64,000 nucleotides of DNA from Legionella sp. (GCA_031291115.1 JARLJQ010000005.1:60182-124181); one strand, 5' to 3'. Positions 17,565-26,394 are shown, counted from the stretch's first letter. Notes: generated by a model not told the origin, from the sequence alone. Numbers and translations: made by a program.

Positions 17565-19817
17565 AGGCTTCAATTTTTATCTAAACTGTATAAAAATAAA
17601 TTTAACCAAATTCTTCTTAGCTTAGCATGCGTTATTTTAATTCTATTAAACCTTGTGCTGCCAATACCTGGCGTCAATTTATTCGTTGAACGTTTGGATT
17701 CTTTTATTTACGACCAAACCTTGCAATTATTCCATCATGAATACCAGGAAAAAACCCGTGTAGTCATTGTTGATATTGATGACATGTCTATTTACAAAGA
17801 AGGACGTTGGCCTTGGCCACGAGATAAGCTGGCTCAGCTCCTTTTAAAACTGCAAAAAAATGGTGTGGTCATCACAAGCTTTGACGTGATTATGTCTGAT
17901 CCGGAAGTTAATTACGCCATAGGTTTAAAAGAAAGAATTCAAAACATCACCAACATGTCGCCTACCGAACTGACCGAACTGGCCTCATTACTCACAAAAG
18001 CCATCCCTGCCGTTGATAATAATCAGATTTTTGCCAACGCCATGCAATCTTATGACGTGGTATTAGGATTTTTATTCCATAATTTGGAAGACGTACGTAA
18101 AGGAATGCTGCCCCCTTCGCTGACTAACTCACAAGGGCAATTACTGAAAGCAGATTCTTACAGTGCTCAAATATTCCGTGGTTATAATGCCAGTTATAAA
18201 TTATTCATGGAGGCAGCAAAACATGGCGGCTTTGCGAGTAATTTACCTGACTCCGACGGTATTGTTCGCCAAGGTTTGATTCTGGCCGGCTTTGAAAATA
18301 AAGTGTATCCAAGTCTGGCATTAATGACTGTTATTCGTTATTTATTAGCAGAGCATGTAGATTTAAAATTCCATAAAGACATTAATGGAACAAATCTTTA
18401 TGGAATCGATGTAGAAGGCACGTTCATTCCTACTAATGCACACGGACAAATATTGATACCCTTCTGGGGCCAACCGCTGACCCTACCTTTTTACTCAGCA
18501 ACTGATATCCTACACGATAAAGTAAGTGCCAATGAGCTGCAAGGTGCTATTGCAATTATTGGTTCATCCACCATCATGCTTTCTGATTTACACCGTTCAC
18601 CCGTTGCCAAATCATTTCCTGGTGTGGAGATGGTGGGTAATATGGTTGCAGCGATGCTTAACAAGCAAGTAGCTACTAAATACAACTGGTCTTCGATTGA
18701 AGGTATTATCTATTTTAGCCTCTTCGGAATGCTTTTTGCTTTTCTTATCCCTGCTTTAGGAGTTCTTTCTCGAATTCTTATAGCCCTTGCTGCAATCGGT
18801 ATTATCCTTGCGAGTCAAATTTCTGTATTTACTTCAAACAATCTTTATATTCCTGCTGCGACTCTTTTAACACTTATTCTCTTGCAAACAATACTAAATT
18901 ATTTGTATGAATTCTTTTTAGAGCGTCAGCAAAAACATCAGATTAAACAACTGTTTGGTCAATACGTTCCAGAAAGCTATATTAAAGAATTATTGGATGC
19001 TCCAGAAAAATCCACGATGGAGGGTCAAACACGTGATATGACCGTGCTGTTTTCGGATATTCGCAGTTTTACCAGTACCAGCGAGGGCTTGGATGCTGTA
19101 GGTGTGAAACACCTTTTAAATACCTTTTTTACGCCCATCACAGAGATTATTTATAACCATCAGGGAACCATTGATAAATACGTAGGTGACATGGTAATGG
19201 CCTTCTGGGGTGCCCCTATTCCAATTGCAGGTAAAGGACATGCCTATCAGGCAATTACGGCAACCCTGGAGATTTTTAAGGCCCTACCAAGCATTAATGA
19301 AGTCATGCGCGCCAACAATTTGCCTAATGTAGCCATCGGCATTGGTCTGGGTACTGGATTAATGAACGTGGGAGACATGGGATCTAAATTCCGTAGAGCA
19401 TATACGGTTCTTGGTGACGTAGTGAATTTGGCTTCAAGACTTGAAAGCTTAACTAAATACTATGGTGTGAATGTTCTGGTTAATGACACAACCCGCGAAA
19501 ATCAAGATGATTTTTTATGGCGTACTGTAGATAAAGTAGCGGTTAAAGGCAGACAGGCTGCTTTGGTTATTTATGAACCTCTTGGTTTATTAACTGAAAT
19601 GCCTCCTGAAGTGGTTCAAGAAGTTGAGGCTCATCATAAAGCATTAGAAGCATATTTTGCTCAACATTGGACTGTAGCCAAACGTTTATTTGAAGAGCTT
19701 AAAGAACGGCATCCCAATACACTTTTATATCAGTTATATATTAATCGTAGTAATGCATTTATTGCTGAACCACCTCCTGAAGATTGGGATGGAGTCTATA
19801 TACACAAGGAGAAATAA
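17565..19817 (+). CDS. CHASE2-domain class III adenylate/guanylate cyclase
   Basis: The ~750-residue protein has an N-terminal membrane helix, a large extracytoplasmic CHASE2 sensor (YDQTLQLFH, VVIVDIDDMSIYKEGRWPWPRDKLAQLL, FASNLPDSDGIVRQ, GAIAIIGSST), three more helices near residues 395-460, and a class III cyclase domain. Catalytic features: TVLFSDIRSFTS and GTIDKYVGDMVMAFWG (two metal-binding Asp), and RAYTVLGDVVNLASRLE (transition-state Asn/Arg). It should make cAMP (or cGMP) in response to a periplasmic cue. The ATG at 17565 follows AAGGAATGGT; a TTG at 17517 is less likely. Confidence 0.88.
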   Translation, partial: RLQFLSKLYKNKFNQILLSLACVILILLNLVLPIPGVNLFVERLDSFIYDQTLQLFHHEYQEKTRVVIVDIDDMSIYKEGRWPWPRDKLAQLLLKLQKNGVVITSFDVIMSDPEVNYAIGLKERIQNITNMSPTELTELASLLTKAIPAVDNNQIFANAMQSYDVVLGFLFHNLEDVRKGMLPPSLTNSQGQLLKADSYSAQIFRGYNASYKLFMEAAKHGGFASNLPDSDGIVRQGLILAGFENKVYPSLALMTVIRYLLAEHVDLKFHKDINGTNLYGIDVEGTFIPTNAHGQILIPFWGQPLTLPFYSATDILHDKVSANELQGAIAIIGSSTIMLSDLHRSPVAKSFPGVEMVGNMVAAMLNKQVATKYNWSSIEGIIYFSLFGMLFAFLIPALGVLSRILIALAAIGIILASQISVFTSNNLYIPAATLLTLILLQTILNYLYEFFLERQQKHQIKQLFGQYVPESYIKELLDAPEKSTMEGQTRDMTVLFSDIRSFTSTSEGLDAVGVKHLLNTFFTPITEIIYNHQGTIDKYVGDMVMAFWGAPIPIAGKGHAYQAITATLEIFKALPSINEVMRANNLPNVAIGIGLGTGLMNVGDMGSKFRRAYTVLGDVVNLASRLESLTKYYGVNVLVNDTTRENQDDFLWRTVDKVAVKGRQAALVIYEPLGLLTEMPPEVVQEVEAHHKALEAYFAQHWTVAKRLFEELKERHPNTLLYQLYINRSNAFIAEPPPEDWDGVYIHKEK

Positions 19818-19908
19818 GGAAATTTCTTTTTTTTAAATAAAATTTTTGAGATGATAAAACATTACTCCTGAACAAGGAGTGTTAACTGGTTAAATATTAA
19901 GGATAAAA

Positions 19909-21045
19909 ATGAAAATGATTAACGGAAAACAAAAAAAAGTAATGCTGCTTTTTTGTTTCACATTTAGCGCTTTTGCAGCAAAGCAGCCTGAATTAACTTT
20001 AGAACCATTAACCGATCCTGTACTGGAAATGGCGGCTGGTGATTTGCGTGAAATTCAATATCAACTGGTTAACCATGGCACCCAATCCCATACCCTGAAA
20101 ATGAAACCCGTAAATGGTGTCAGTCAAAAACAAACTAAGGCCGAGGATTGCAGCGATGAAATACACCTCGAACCAGGAGCATCCTGTCTTTTAAATCTGG
20201 TCGTTGATATTAATCAGGCAGCTCCTCTTGAACAGAAAGGCCCCATGCTTTGCGATGAAAACAACGCTGATAAAGTGTGTGTACAGCCTGAATCTCAAGC
20301 ACGTTTAAGTGCCCATTATGTCTCAACAGACCTGGCCACTTTATCAGTTGAAATTAAAAAACATGCGCCTAATAAGAAAGGTTTGCTAAGAGGCCATTGC
20401 TTTGCATCATATGCTAGCCAATGCACCCTGGTTTTATTCCAATCAACGGATACTAATGGTGACTTGGTGGTGACAAATACATCTGGCACCCCTGCCCGCT
20501 TTGTTCAAGCATATAACTTACCTGTAGGTGTAACACAAGATGCTAGTGGTTGTACGTATCTTGCTCCAGGAGCCAGCTGCGATCTGCAGTTTTTTCCAGG
20601 TACTATAAGAAACGTAGCCGGCACAGCAGTTACGATCAGGGGTACTAACACCCCCACATCAACTATAACGATGCAAGTTCTAGGAATAGGTGATCTGTAT
20701 GCTGGCGGGCCATTATTCCAACTTCCTACATCGAGTAATACAAATTTTTATACTTCCTCATTAGCTGATGCAGGAACAGGAATAAACTGGGCAGCTGCCG
20801 ATGCATTGTGCACAGGCTTTAACGACTTACCCGCACCGGCACAATTAACTACCTTATTCCAAGCTTCAAATTGTAATGGAGGGCCTATAGGTGGATTTAC
20901 CTGTGCCACTTCATATTGGGGTACTGCAGTCAACGCAACTAATGCCAATGCAATAAGTTTTACTACAGGTGTAAGAAGCTCTGTTAACAAAGCAACCTTA
21001 TTCTCTGCCCGCTGCATTCAAGGATATCAATTAGTGCCGGTATAA
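19909..21045 (+). CDS. Secreted protein with cysteine-paired N-terminal domain and DUF1566-like C-terminus
   Basis: The 378-residue protein has a signal peptide (cleavage after AFAA). Its N-terminal domain (LTDPVLEMAAGDLREIQYQL..., then EPGASCLLNLVV, GPMLCDENNADKVCVQP) parallels the one in the 26257-28647 protein, so the two are paralogous there. A middle beta domain holds YLAPGASCDLQFFPG. The C-terminal ~110 residues (GINWAAADALC, ATSYWGTAVNA, FSARCIQGY) resemble DUF1566/C-type-lectin-like folds. Unlike the 26257 protein, its last codons show no enrichment of NNC codons. Start behind AAGGATAAAA. Function unknown; probably surface or periplasmic. Confidence 0.65.
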   Translation: MKMINGKQKKVMLLFCFTFSAFAAKQPELTLEPLTDPVLEMAAGDLREIQYQLVNHGTQSHTLKMKPVNGVSQKQTKAEDCSDEIHLEPGASCLLNLVVDINQAAPLEQKGPMLCDENNADKVCVQPESQARLSAHYVSTDLATLSVEIKKHAPNKKGLLRGHCFASYASQCTLVLFQSTDTNGDLVVTNTSGTPARFVQAYNLPVGVTQDASGCTYLAPGASCDLQFFPGTIRNVAGTAVTIRGTNTPTSTITMQVLGIGDLYAGGPLFQLPTSSNTNFYTSSLADAGTGINWAAADALCTGFNDLPAPAQLTTLFQASNCNGGPIGGFTCATSYWGTAVNATNANAISFTTGVRSSVNKATLFSARCIQGYQLVPV

Positions 21046-21116
21046 AGCACCGCCATCCAGAGTGTAAGAGTCTTCATTTACACTCTGGATCTAATCTCCC
21101 CATAGAATAAATCCCC

Positions 21117-21236
21117 TTAACTTAACGTCAATTTCGGATAAGAGAGCATTTAGATCGACAACATCTCTCAGCACGAACAGATCAAGGTAGAGACGGGATC
21201 TAATGGCTCCCTTATCCGAAACTCACGTTAAATTAA
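21117..21236. repeat. Palindromic repeat family B, copy 2
   Basis: It opens TTAACTTAACGTCAATTTCG and closes CGAAACTCACGTTAAATTAA, with the inner CTCAGCACGAACAGATCAAG also seen at 3590 and 42930. It abuts a copy of repeat A on its right. Confidence 0.6.
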
Positions 21237-21244
21237 GAAAGTTT

Positions 21245-21327
21245 CGTCGTCCAGAGCGCACGAAGGATCTCCCTTCAGATTGCACCGTGCCACCTTCAGG
21301 AGGTCCTTCGCTGCGCTCTGGATGACG
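21245..21327. repeat. Palindromic repeat family A, copy 3
   Basis: CGTCGTCCAGAGCGCACGAA on the left pairs with TCCTTCGCTGCGCTCTGGAT plus GACG on the right, an almost complete palindrome with a ~35-nt loop. Directly adjoins repeat B. A further degraded piece with AAGGACCTTC / GAAGGTCCTT lies at 21450-21500. Confidence 0.75.
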
Positions 21328-21519
21328 GATATCTCGGAGAGATTTAAAGATACGCCTATTTATGGGCAACAATATGGTTTAACCCAGCTACATCATGTGA
21401 TTTATCGAAGAAGGTTGTGCTAAAGGTTTATAAAGAGAGGTGTTGCAACTACGAAGGACCTTCAAAATGACATCGAGCCACATTCTGAAGGTCCTTTGCT
21501 TATGCTCAGGAGAATACAC

Positions 21520-22362
21520 TTATTGAGGGAATGGATCTGGGAAACAAGTAATCGCAAATGCAGCAGCACTGCCTTCAAGACCAGTAGTTGCTGCAGCACT
21601 ACCACTAGTCGAGGAACCAGCAACAACAGTAGTAGCAAGCAACTCAACACTACTTGCAGTATTAACGCTTACTGCAGCACCAACATTCCCGGCACTAGAG
21701 CTGGAACTGGAGCTGGAATTGGAGCTAGAACTGGATGAAGAACTTGAAGAACTGGAAGACGAACTTGAAGAACCAGAAGACGATGTATCCGCCGGTGTAG
21801 CAGCTTCCATTGCCGGTGTAATTACAATCTCTCCAGCAGAAGGGAATGGTGCTTCAAAAACACCTTGAGGTGTTGCCATAAATGACTCACCAGCACCCCA
21901 AGGCCGACCATTAGCCTCAACCGTGCCATCAATTACTTTAACGTTGGTTTTTGTCTTACCACCTATAAACACATTATATTTAGTTCCAGTAATTGCTAAT
22001 GCTACAACCGGAGTCTTAAGCGCTTCACGTTTTTTTTGATTCGTTGTTTCTGATTGCAGTTTACCTTTGGTAAGTTCAGCATTAATTACCACGTCAGCTT
22101 TTGCAGAGAAAGCAATAATTTTATAATGGGTGTCAGCACCAAGAGTAACTAAAGTACCATTTAGATATTTAATTCTGGCAGCAGCCCCAGCAGCAGTGAC
22201 AATGGCATCTCCTGCTTGTAAGGACTGGCCTCGACTAAGAGTTCGCGAACCACCACTACCCGATGCGGTCACTTTATTTGAAGTAAATAAAACAATTGCT
22301 GCCGACTCCGCAAATAAATTAGTCATAGCAAACAACAAAAAGATAGAAATCAATTTCTTCAT
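21520..22362 (-). CDS. FecR-domain periplasmic protein with polyserine tract
   Basis: The 280-residue protein has a signal peptide (MKKLISIFLLFAMTNLFA) and a FecR domain at ~25-160: ASGSGGSRTLSRGQSLQAGD, AAARIKYLNGTLVTLG, VVINAELTKGKL, TPVVALAITGTKYNVFIG, VKVIDGTVEANGR. After ~190 comes a run of about 30 residues that are almost all Ser, then a Ser/Ala-rich tail. FecR domains of this stand-alone kind are common beside CHASE2 cyclases, as here (1.7 kb away), and are thought to be periplasmic sensing or scaffold modules. The Ser tract is coded by mixed AGC/TCC-type codons, so its length could vary. Confidence 0.75.
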   Translation of the reverse strand: MKKLISIFLLFAMTNLFAESAAIVLFTSNKVTASGSGGSRTLSRGQSLQAGDAIVTAAGAAARIKYLNGTLVTLGADTHYKIIAFSAKADVVINAELTKGKLQSETTNQKKREALKTPVVALAITGTKYNVFIGGKTKTNVKVIDGTVEANGRPWGAGESFMATPQGVFEAPFPSAGEIVITPAMEAATPADTSSSGSSSSSSSSSSSSSSSSSNSSSSSSSSAGNVGAAVSVNTASSVELLATTVVAGSSTSGSAAATTGLEGSAAAFAITCFPDPFPQ

Positions 22363-22964
22363 ACTGCATCCCTATATGATGGTAAAGATCATAATGTTCA
22401 ATAACGCCCTAAAGGAGCTCTACTGAAAATCGTCATTGAAAATAAGAATCTTATTTTTCCGTTTAGAATAAGCTATATAAATATCTAACGTCAACGTTAT
22501 CTGTTAATTTAACAAGAAAGTCACACTATAAAAAATAGCTAGCAATATTTAGATAAATAAAAATTGAGCAGTTTCTTGATGCAGATTGTTTTCAACCTTT
22601 TCCAGCTTATGGATAGTATTTGTTTTAATCCGATCTTGTTTTCCAAAAAACGTCTTAGCATAGCCCTCTTTTGATGCAAATTGCACACATACAGCAGGAA
22701 TAATAGTCAAACATCTAAAAAGCATCTTAAAGCTTGGCTGTAGCTATACCAGCCTCGATACTCCGCTAATACAGGTTTTGCTTTTTCAATCGATTGGAGT
22801 TCAACTGAATCTGGAGCTACAGGTGCATAGCAAATACGTTCCTCTCCAAGTACTACGTCTCAGTTCAATGGAACTAAAACATCGATGACCGGTATTCGTT
22901 GTACCCGTGAGATACCAACTCTTTAATTAAAATACTGGCCGTTTTATTGATACGGCCAGCAACA
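22363..22964. other. Intergenic stretch with a degraded gene fragment
   Basis: About 600 nt without an intact gene. The part next to fecR is AT-rich and must hold its promoter. The middle carries a short minus-strand remnant (22707-22846, listed separately). Nothing else was recognised. Confidence 0.5.
22707..22846 (-). pseudogene. Possible adenylosuccinate synthetase C-terminal remnant
   Basis: A minus-strand frame without start reads EERICYAPVAPDSVELQSIE and continues with KAKPVLAEYRGWYSYSQ before a stop. The spacing of a VCVAY-like strand, a Val-Glu-Pro-type segment and a Leu/Tyr-x-GW motif recalls the C-terminus of PurA. The flanks contain stops and frame breaks. The match is short and by memory only. 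Confidence 0.25.
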
Positions 22965-24002
22965 TCAAGCTGAAGGATTACCCAGTAAATAACCAAGTGG
23001 TTTTAATACATTTACCTCATCGCAAATCACTTTAATCATGGCCAATACAGGCAATGCAAACATAATCCCCGGCAATCCCAAAAGCATGCTACCAACAATC
23101 AAACCAAGAATTGCGGCAAAAGGATTAATGCTTACTTGTCTACCGACTATATTAGGAGTCAGCACGTTTCCTTCCAAGAATTGAATGGACATAAAAATAA
23201 TGATAACGCCTAAGGGATACCAAAGAGAATTTGTAGTAAACAAGGCAAAGGTAGTAGGCAATAAAGCGCCTAATAAAATACCAATATAAGGAATAAGCGT
23301 AAGTACTGCAGCCATCACCCCAAACAGCATGGCATTACTAATACCTAGGACCAACAAACCAATCGTATTTAAAGTAGCCACGATTAAAATAATCAACAAG
23401 AGACCCAAAATATAACTTTTAACTACAGCTTGCATCTTATTCAATGTTTTAATCAAACGCGCGTGATTTTTAACACTAACAATTTGAGCTAAAAATGAGA
23501 TGAAAAAACGGCGGTATTGCAAAAAGAAAAACAATGAAATTATAAAAATAACGAATGAAGTAACCACATTGGTTGTAGCTGATAAGGTTTTATTTATATA
23601 TAAAGCACTATTGCGTAACGCGGTATTAAAAGCCTCCTTAAGAAGAGTGCTTTGTTCTGCAATACTAATACCTGTCAAATCAGTAAGCCAATGCTGAATC
23701 TTACCTGCTATACCATTGAAATTCTCCCCCACTGTCTTCACTTCAAAATTCATGTCTTTTACTTGGATGGAAAAAAAGAAAACCATCCCTAGAAAAATAA
23801 TCACAAAAAGAAAAACCGTGAGTAAGGAGCTAAGCAAGCGAGGAATTTTAAACGACTCTAAGCGGATGGCTAAAGGCCTTAAGGCCATAGCAAAAATAAA
23901 AGCGCCGAGTAAGGGATTAAATAAACTGGCTGAAATAACCAATAAATACCCGGTAAAAAAAAGACCACCCATGATATAAAAATATTTCGCGACAGGATGC
24001 AT
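22965..24002 (-). CDS. AI-2E family transporter (PerM/YdiK type permease)
   Basis: The 345-residue membrane protein has about eight hydrophobic segments and the family signatures FIISLFFFLQYRRFF, LLILIVATLNTIGLLVLGISNA, LIPYIGILLGALLP, EGNVLTPNIVGRQVSINPF and GLPGIMFALPVLAMIKVI. The family includes AI-2 exporters and Na+/H+-linked permeases; the substrate here is unknown. It is a single gene, with a good start at ATG 24002. Confidence 0.88.
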   Translation of the reverse strand: MHPVAKYFYIMGGLFFTGYLLVISASLFNPLLGAFIFAMALRPLAIRLESFKIPRLLSSLLTVFLFVIIFLGMVFFFSIQVKDMNFEVKTVGENFNGIAGKIQHWLTDLTGISIAEQSTLLKEAFNTALRNSALYINKTLSATTNVVTSFVIFIISLFFFLQYRRFFISFLAQIVSVKNHARLIKTLNKMQAVVKSYILGLLLIILIVATLNTIGLLVLGISNAMLFGVMAAVLTLIPYIGILLGALLPTTFALFTTNSLWYPLGVIIIFMSIQFLEGNVLTPNIVGRQVSINPFAAILGLIVGSMLLGLPGIMFALPVLAMIKVICDEVNVLKPLGYLLGNPSA

Positions 24003-24224
24003 TGTTCCAACTTATTATTATTCTATTCTTTGAATTATTGTAGATTAAATTTATGCAGTCCGCACGGTAAGGGCAGGATCTTACATCTGATTGCTTTAGC
24101 TGCTGAGCAAAAATTTGCAGAGGAAATTACTGAGCAAGCGACTATGACATATAAGATATTATGACGCCCCTTGACGAGGCTCAATACTATTAAATTATGA
24201 AAATACCTACGAATGGCTATGGTT

Positions 24225-24334
24225 AGTCGCTGTCGCGTAATGAATTGGTTGAGTTGGGCGATTGAAATTTCAAGAAATTTTTTTTGCTTTTCTGTTACAG
24301 AAAAGATAGCATGATATTTACAGCTTAAAATTTG
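24225..24334. repeat. Left arm of a ~110-bp inverted repeat flanking the 24.3-28.8 kb block
   Basis: AGTCGCTGTCGCG through CAGCTTAAAATTTG is matched in inverted orientation at 28753-28869 with scattered substitutions and one short insertion. Both arms hold the near-palindrome TTTTCTGTTACAGAAAA. The arm stops 6 nt before the IS1634-type terminal repeat. Confidence 0.7.
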
Positions 24335-24340
24335 TTATAA

Positions 24341-26068
24341 CCCACTTTCCGCACTTGTTTTCATGAATAAATCGCCCAGTATTTTTCCCCCAAGCAATCA
24401 AGGATAATCGTTTGGCGATTATTAATGTTTAAAATCCCTTTAACCTCTTGTCCGACACTAAGCTCATGTATTCCTATAAAACACCAGAAGACCCATTTGG
24501 CAGTTGGTTGTTGCGTCGGCTTTTTTTTCATATCTGGAAAGAACATGTTTTTAGCGGTTAATTCACGTCGAATCAGGTGTTCAAGTGCTGCATAAATCAT
24601 AAGGCAGCAAGTCATAATCATGAGTAACGCTTCGATGCGTTCCGGTTTTTTTAAATAGAGGGATGACACAAGAAAATCTGGACTCTTCAAGAATCGAAAG
24701 CCGCGCTCAACAGATTGCTGTGATTTGTAATGGGCCAGCATGTCGCGCATGGAGAGCTGCCCAGAACAGTCATTGCTTGCCAAAATAAAAAGCCCTTTTT
24801 TATTCGACTCCACTTTTTTTCGTTCAAGACAGGTGAACAATTGCCCACTAATTTGGTAGGTAAGGGTTCCCTCTGTCTCTTTTTGTGGTCGTCCACGCTT
24901 TGCATGTGTCATTTGCTCAAGTATTAATGGCTCGGAGACCCTTACGTATTCTTGCTTCTCTTCCCATCTGCTGAGTGCTGTGAGAGCATCTGTTTTACAG
25001 GCATAAACTTCCTGACCTAATTTTTTGAATGATTTTATTGAAGACGTACTACTTTTTAAAACAGATTTTTCCAGGGTTCTGTTTTCTCGTTTACCTGCCT
25101 GCTCACTTCGAACTAACAACCATTTTTGTGCCATAGCGCCATAATGAGATTCGTACCAGATGCCTGAATACCCTTGTTCAATAGAAACAAAATCTTCTGG
25201 TTGATAGGCCTTTAATAGTGCTTTGGCTTCAACAAGTTTCTGGGGCACGCGGGTAATAAATAATTGCTTTTGTTCCGCCAGGGCTTGTATGGTTTCAGCA
25301 ACGTATAAGGCCGCGTCTCCAATAAAATAACGACTGCGTTGTGCGGCTTTCAAGCTACTAACGTGCGATTTGACGAGCTTCTTAAGGCTCTCGCTATCAT
25401 TAGTATTGCCACTGCACGCTTGCATGTACACGGGGAGTCCCGCTTGATTTTCAGTGATTAAATTAAGAATGACCTGATTGAGTTCAGGGCGGTGATCCCA
25501 ACTATAACCTTGAGTCAAACGAATGCATTGAGCATCAATATCTGATTGATATTCACCGTCAACATGAAAACTCGTTGAATCAAGGTGAACCAGGTCACAG
25601 GGTAAGCCTAAATGCGTGACTACTCGTTCTGCCATGTCTTGATACAGCGGTGAAACGCCATACTCAAATAACTTATCTAAACATCTGCCAAGCGCGTCAT
25701 CATTGATGTGTTCTGCCTTGATTCCAGTCCCGATTAGTCGCTCAACGGGCTTATCGGCAAAATAATCTGGAACCATGTGCAGGGTGCGACTAACAAAACC
25801 TAGCCCATTTAAAATCATCGCAACTAACAGTTGCCCATGGGATATATGAGACTGGGTTGACTCTTTAGGAAGACGTTCATCTATAAACTCAGCAAGACCA
25901 AGTTCTTTGCATAAAACAGACACCAACCCCAAGTGATCTACTGCTTTTGTGGTGTAATCGCTTGCGTTCACTTTCATTCCACCAAAAGTGAGTAATAGAT
26001 CAAAATATGAGATCTGTGTCAACTATTGTTTAATAATTAATTCAAAAAATTAGGTGCGGAATGAGGGG
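24341..26068 (-). mobile_element. IS1634-type insertion sequence
   Basis: The ends are imperfect inverted repeats: CCCACTTTCCGCACTTG at the left, and at the right (reverse complement) CCCCTCATTCCGCACCT. Between them is one intact transposase gene, ~1.7 kb in total. The right end runs straight into a 105-bp inverted copy of the left end (26067-26171), so boundaries and any target duplication cannot be defined exactly. Confidence 0.75.
24361..25977 (-). CDS. IS1634 family transposase
   Basis: The 538-residue protein matches IS1634/IS4-group transposases: MKVNASDYTTKAVDHLGLVS at the N-terminus, VHLDSTSFHVDGEY with the first catalytic Asp, RYFIGDAALY with the second, and SQQSVERGFRFLKSPDF with the Glu of the YREK-like motif. 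It seems full length and uninterrupted, so the element may be active. The ATG at 25977 is preferred over one 45 nt upstream on family grounds. The stop lies 20 nt inside the terminal repeat. Confidence 0.88.
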   Translation of the reverse strand: MKVNASDYTTKAVDHLGLVSVLCKELGLAEFIDERLPKESTQSHISHGQLLVAMILNGLGFVSRTLHMVPDYFADKPVERLIGTGIKAEHINDDALGRCLDKLFEYGVSPLYQDMAERVVTHLGLPCDLVHLDSTSFHVDGEYQSDIDAQCIRLTQGYSWDHRPELNQVILNLITENQAGLPVYMQACSGNTNDSESLKKLVKSHVSSLKAAQRSRYFIGDAALYVAETIQALAEQKQLFITRVPQKLVEAKALLKAYQPEDFVSIEQGYSGIWYESHYGAMAQKWLLVRSEQAGKRENRTLEKSVLKSSTSSIKSFKKLGQEVYACKTDALTALSRWEEKQEYVRVSEPLILEQMTHAKRGRPQKETEGTLTYQISGQLFTCLERKKVESNKKGLFILASNDCSGQLSMRDMLAHYKSQQSVERGFRFLKSPDFLVSSLYLKKPERIEALLMIMTCCLMIYAALEHLIRRELTAKNMFFPDMKKKPTQQPTAKWVFWCFIGIHELSVGQEVKGILNINNRQTIILDCLGEKYWAIYS

Positions 26069-26171
26069 TTAAAGGGATTTTAAACATTAATAATCGCCAA
26101 ACGATTATCCTTGATTGCTTGGGGGAAAAATACTGGGCGATTTATTCATGAAAACAAGTGCGGAAAGTGGG
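26067..26171 (+). repeat. Inverted 105-bp copy of the IS1634-type 3' end
   Basis: This is a perfect reverse complement of 24341-24445. In + orientation it codes the last 25 residues of the transposase (KGILNINNRQ...) with its stop and terminal repeat. It is therefore the relic of a second element in opposite orientation, joined directly to the right end of the intact one. Confidence 0.85.
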
Positions 26172-26185
26172 CTTCACCTCTTTTC

Positions 26186-26240
26186 TTTTGACCTTGCTTT
26201 GCCTGACCCGCGAAGCAGGTCAGGCAAAGCAAGGTCAAAA
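26186..26240. other. Perfect 23-bp stem-loop downstream of the variable-region gene (candidate DGR hairpin)
   Basis: Arms 26186-26208 and 26218-26240 pair perfectly over 23 bp (GACCTTGCTTTGCCTGACC and its complement, plus T/A ends) around a 9-nt loop, CGCGAAGCA. Further imperfect pairing (TTCACC / GGGTGAA) extends the stem. On both strands A residues follow and T residues precede the stem, the opposite of a Rho-independent terminator. It ends 16 nt before the stop codon of the 26257-28647 gene, where DGRs carry a hairpin needed for retrohoming. Confidence 0.6.
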
Positions 26241-26256
26241 AAAAAGGGGTGAAAGG

Positions 26257-26394
26257 TTAAAGGGTTAAAGCCCGAGAGCAACGAACCCCATACTGAATGC
26301 CCTTATTGCCGTTGAACTGAGCGCTGCCGGAGGCGAAGTACTCGACCCACGCGTTGAACTGGGGACTGCCCGAGCTCTCGGTAGAACTCCAGTA
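26257..26394 (-). other. Candidate DGR variable repeat (VR) at the 3' end of the secreted protein gene
   Basis: Within 26290-26376, 16 of 29 codons end in C, 8 in G, 5 in T and none in A, in a genome that otherwise favours A/T in third positions. The NNC codons (GGC, TTC, AGC, GCC, TAC, GTC, TCC, AAC) are what A-directed mutagenesis of AAC template codons produces. The flanks YWSSTE and VRCSRA match known DUF1566-type DGR target ends. A constant segment (26257-26289) then precedes the hairpin. No template repeat or reverse transcriptase lies in the window. Confidence 0.6.

Noticed and set aside
19909..21045. Second DGR target
   Set aside because: The fold is similar, but the last codons lack the NNC bias and no hairpin follows the stop.
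21496..21738. Ser/Thr-rich open frame opposite fecR
   Set aside because: Created by the Ser-codon tract of the FecR gene on the other strand.
26186..26240. Rho-independent terminator for the variable-protein gene
   Set aside because: The stem is strong, but the T-tract precedes and the A-tract follows on either strand, so the polarity is wrong for termination in both directions.
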